Assembly (NCBI RefSeq): GCF_026248825.1
Contig: NZ_CP110973.1
Location: 5,663,501-5,727,500 of the forward strand
DNA: 64,000 nt
Direction: 5' to 3'
From: Larkinella insperata
GTDB lineage: Bacteria; Bacteroidota; Bacteroidia; Cytophagales; Spirosomataceae
Of the stretch, positions 61,473 through 64,000 are shown in pieces. How positions within the stretch are numbered: position 1 is the stretch's first letter; each line of letters starts with the position of its first letter. The notes under the pieces are model-generated. The model did not search any database and was not told where the DNA came from. It saw nothing but the letters and a program-made list of their open reading frames with translations. The translations under genes were made by a program, and so were the position numbers.

Positions 61473-62951
61473 TCAGGCTTTTTTCGTCACGGTTGCAACC
61501 GCTTTTTTAGCCGGAATCGACTTCTTGGTGCCCGAGCCGGCCGGTTTACTTTTCGTAGCGCCGGGGTTCTTTTGGGTCATCGTCACCGGGTCCCAATGCA
61601 CCACTTTGTTTTCGAAGTAGCTTTCGTTGCAGGCCAGTACCGGAGCAGCCGCGCGGAACCCGAACACGGGGTCTTCGATGGTGCCCTGGCTGCCGTTCCG
61701 AACATTTGTGAAGAAGTCGCCAAAATGTTTGGCGTGTGCATCATCGTCTTTCGACGCTTCAAACTTCACTTCCTTCACCGGTTCCGCCGTGCGGGTTTCG
61801 GGCGGATATTTGGCGTCGTACTCTTCCACAAACTTCTTCTGAACGTCTTCCGTAAACGTAAAGAAGCTATCGTAGTTGCCGTAACCCGGGGCGATGGGCA
61901 GTTTTTTCTTGGTCAGAATCAGGTTATTTTCCGAGAACTCGACGGTTCCTTCGTTGCCGATGATCCGGGTGACGTTGCTGATTTTACCGGCATTGGCGAA
62001 GTTCACCCGCAACACCATCTGGAAGGCGTCGTGCTGCTCGGTTTTGGGGTAATCCATGATGCTGGTCATCACGTCGGGCACATCGCGGTGCTCTTTCCAG
62101 TAAGCCAGGTTGCCCGACGAATAAATCCGGGTTGGGCCCAGCGTATTGGTGACGAAATGCACGCCCGTAATCAGGTGGACGAACAAGTCACCGGCCACGC
62201 CCGTACCGTAGTCTTTAAAGTTCCGCCAGCGGAAAAACCGGACCGGATCGAAGGGGCGCTTGGGCGCATCGCCCAGGAAGCGGTCCCAGTCAACGGTTTG
62301 GGGCGTGGCATCCGGTGGCACGGAATAGTTCCAGGCCCCGATGGCATTGAACCGGTCGTTGTTGGACTCAATGTAATTGATGGCGCCGATTTCACCGGCC
62401 TGAATCAGCCGTTTGGCCTCCTGGAAAGCCGCGCTGCTGATGCGCTGGCTACCCACCTGCATGGTTTTTCCCGACTTTTTCCAGGCATCGATCACGGCTT
62501 TGCCTTCGTTCAGGTGCTGCACCATCGGTTTTTCGCAGTACACGTGCTTACCGGCTTTCAGGGCCGCAATGGTGATGTGGTCGTGCCAGTGGTCGGGTGT
62601 TACCACCAGCACGGCATCCACGTCCGAACGGTTCAGAATTTCACGGTAATCGCGGGTTGTAAACAGTTGCTGTCCGAAAGCCGTCCGGGCGTGTTCCAAA
62701 CGACCGGAATACAGATCGGCCACGGCCACCAGTTCCACATCAGGGTTGCGCAGGGCCGCCTGGGTGTCGTAGTTCCCCTGAATCCCCATCCCGATGGTGG
62801 CAATCCGGATTTTGTCGTTGGGGCTAATTTTCTTCAGATCCTTAATAATATTGAAAGGTCGGGCCACGAAAGGCTCGGCGACGCTCTGGGTAGCCACCAG
62901 CGCCGAAGCGGCTGTCAGTCCCTTGATAAAGTCGCGACGATTGGAATGCAT
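61473..62951 (-). CDS. Tat-type Gfo/Idh/MocA-family oxidoreductase
   Basis: A 492-residue protein with leader NRRDFIKGLTAASALVATQS. The Rossmann fold reads IRIATIGMGIQGNYDTQAAL, then VTPDHWHDHITIAA and the signature EKPMVQHLNEGK. A long C-terminal basic, Lys/Ala-rich tail (from about 460: KSKPAGSGTKKSIPAKK) is unusual for the family and may be a wall or nucleic-acid-binding extension, or simple drift. It is a single gene outside the sugar locus; its substrate is unknown. Confidence 0.9.
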   Translation of the reverse strand: MHSNRRDFIKGLTAASALVATQSVAEPFVARPFNIIKDLKKISPNDKIRIATIGMGIQGNYDTQAALRNPDVELVAVADLYSGRLEHARTAFGQQLFTTRDYREILNRSDVDAVLVVTPDHWHDHITIAALKAGKHVYCEKPMVQHLNEGKAVIDAWKKSGKTMQVGSQRISSAAFQEAKRLIQAGEIGAINYIESNNDRFNAIGAWNYSVPPDATPQTVDWDRFLGDAPKRPFDPVRFFRWRNFKDYGTGVAGDLFVHLITGVHFVTNTLGPTRIYSSGNLAYWKEHRDVPDVMTSIMDYPKTEQHDAFQMVLRVNFANAGKISNVTRIIGNEGTVEFSENNLILTKKKLPIAPGYGNYDSFFTFTEDVQKKFVEEYDAKYPPETRTAEPVKEVKFEASKDDDAHAKHFGDFFTNVRNGSQGTIEDPVFGFRAAAPVLACNESYFENKVVHWDPVTMTQKNPGATKSKPAGSGTKKSIPAKKAVATVTKKA

Positions 62952-63301
62952 AAGGTTAATTTTGGGTAAGTTAAAACGGAAGATTAAGTCTGTAAAGTTA
63001 GAATTTTACGGGATAAATCCCACCTCCTGCCGCGCATGTTATTTGGCGAATGCCGGGGTTGACCTGGCAAAAATTAGGCAGAGCCGTGCAGAATAAACAC
63101 TTTACGCTCTCTTAAACCCACCCGGCATTTTTCATATATTTTATACTATTCCGGTGTAGCGGCTTTTCTCCGCCCTCAACCCACCTCCTTGATTGACGAG
63201 GCCGGATTTGCGTTTTCTGCATCACGCAAAAGCGCTGAAACAAAAAGCTCCTTTACACCACTTGGTGTAAAGGAGCCGCCTATTCAAACCTGGATTTACC
63301 C
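62952..63301. other. Gene-free intergenic region, 350 bp
   Basis: No credible coding frame. It contains the terminator of the 63302 gene (63240-63276) and, on the minus strand at 63001-62994, TAACTTTA, one mismatch from TAnnTTTG, a possible -7 box for the 61473 gene. Confidence 0.5.
63240..63276 (-). terminator. Rho-independent terminator after the 63302 gene
   Basis: On the minus strand GCTCCTTTACACCA pairs with TGGTGTAAAGGAGC (14 bp, 2-nt loop) and runs into TTTTTG. Confidence 0.88.
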
Positions 63302-64000
63302 TTACCGTGTATATAACGCTCCCTTGGCAATGGTCGATTCGTATTCTCCGCTAATGGTTTCCAGAAACTTGCCCGTCACCCAGCCGATGTCGGAGTTACG
63401 GATAAACACGAACCGTTTCGGCGCAGTAGGGGTCGAGTATGTTTTCATGATGGCTTCCAGCCACAACGCCCCGGCAATCAATTGTTTTTCGCTCACCTGA
63501 TCACGCACCGTGCGAATCTCCTGCTCGGCTTTTGCCCGGATAGCCGCATCCGCAATGCCCTTTACGTCCGGATGAGTCAGCGTCTGGTACTCATCCATCA
63601 CTAGTTTCTTGAACCGTTCGACATCGTCCATCGAGATGGCAACGGCTGTGGTACCGCTTTTTTCGGGGTGCAGGTACGTGACGAGCGCCCAGGCCACATC
63701 GCCCCCCAGCCCGACCGTCCGACGGTTTTGCAGCCCCGTACTGCTGGTTTTGAAACGAGGAGTCAGCGCCGTATCAGCGACGGTTTTGACGACCCGCTGC
63801 GCTTCCCGTTTGAACGCTTCGGTATTCAGCGACCGCTTGCTTTCAATCTGACTCACCAGCGATTGAACGCCCACGGGTAACTCAACGGGGTGGAAAGTCT
63901 TGTTTGATTCAAAATACCCCCCGACGGTTGCATCGCTACCGATGTTGAGCGAAGAAGTTGTCGGCCAGACTTTGCGGGGAATTGAGCCAACGGTAAAAAG
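63302..64000 (-). CDS. Hypothetical protein, 5' end beyond window
   Basis: The frame is open from the window end (64000) to the stop at 63302, at least 232 residues, so the start lies outside. The visible part is polar and helix-rich with no recognised motif (TGLQNRRTVGLGGDVAWALV, FKKLVMDEYQTLTHPDVKGI). A strong terminator follows. Function unknown; the missing N-terminus may carry the telling domain. Confidence 0.6.
   Translation of the reverse strand, partial: LFTVGSIPRKVWPTTSSLNIGSDATVGGYFESNKTFHPVELPVGVQSLVSQIESKRSLNTEAFKREAQRVVKTVADTALTPRFKTSSTGLQNRRTVGLGGDVAWALVTYLHPEKSGTTAVAISMDDVERFKKLVMDEYQTLTHPDVKGIADAAIRAKAEQEIRTVRDQVSEKQLIAGALWLEAIMKTYSTPTAPKRFVFIRNSDIGWVTGKFLETISGEYESTIAKGALYTR

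Noticed and set aside
61377..62969. A 530-codon open frame on the plus strand opposite the Tat-type oxidoreductase gene
   Set aside because: It mirrors the real gene on the minus strand, which has a Tat leader and full family motifs. The mirrored frame has no recognisable domain; long antisense frames are common in GC-rich DNA.

Overview
The window reads as chromosomal DNA of a GC-rich Bacteroidota member, most likely class Cytophagia near Spirosoma/Larkinella (an inference from gene content; no rRNA is present to confirm it). Supporting signs are a SusC/SusD pair, a TonB-dependent receptor with a carboxypeptidase-regulatory-like plug extension, a hybrid two-component regulator, three proteins with type IX secretion (T9SS) C-terminal sorting domains, many Tat-type 'RRxF' leaders, and -7 boxes of the Bacteroidota form TAnnTTTG. 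No rRNA, tRNA, CRISPR array, phage or insertion sequence was recognised.

Layout. 1-8.8 kb: a truncated esterase, small membrane and acetyltransferase genes, a Gfo/Idh/MocA oxidoreductase, a thioredoxin-like protein, a lipoprotein, an EEP-family phosphoesterase and an endonuclease III-type glycosylase. 8.9-14.1 kb: a TonB-dependent receptor, small hypotheticals and a CBS/DUF21 protein. 14.1-23.2 kb: two large T9SS cargo genes, a 2129-residue mosaic (propeller, TSP3, malectin, Ig-like, Kelch) and a leucine-rich repeat protein. 23.8-40.1 kb: a coherent catabolic locus. It holds a LacI regulator, a Tat-type Gfo/Idh protein, SusC and SusD, a Tat-type DegT-fold aminotransferase homologue, a ceramidase-like amidohydrolase homologue, a cytosolic propeller-like protein, a second Tat-type Gfo/Idh protein, a FucP/NagP-type permease, nagA and nagB. 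40.2-43.2 kb: a convergent hybrid histidine kinase. 43.4-64 kb: another T9SS protein, a CoA-transferase, a GH5-TruC-NmrA run, a FISUMP lipoprotein, DUF3140/DUF2945 genes, GH26, a Tat-type phospholipase C, a DUF2264 protein, a Na+/H+ antiporter, another Tat-type Gfo/Idh protein and a truncated unknown gene.

The most interesting system is the 23.8-40.1 kb locus. Three copies of a GGGTACGTACCC palindrome with a central CG stand before the first oxidoreductase, before susC and before the aminotransferase operon, and fit operators for the neighbouring LacI protein. The locus ends in amino-sugar-phosphate catabolism (nagA, nagB) but encodes no recognisable glycoside hydrolase and no sugar kinase. 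Instead it has exported oxidoreductase and aminotransferase homologues, which suggests uptake and remodelling of an unusual amino-sugar derivative.

A second signal is a pair of matching promoters 35 kb apart (near 8.0 kb on the minus strand and 43.3 kb on the plus strand). Each has two direct repeats with 21-bp period, placed exactly 22 nt upstream of a perfect TAnnTTTG box, which suggests a shared activator.
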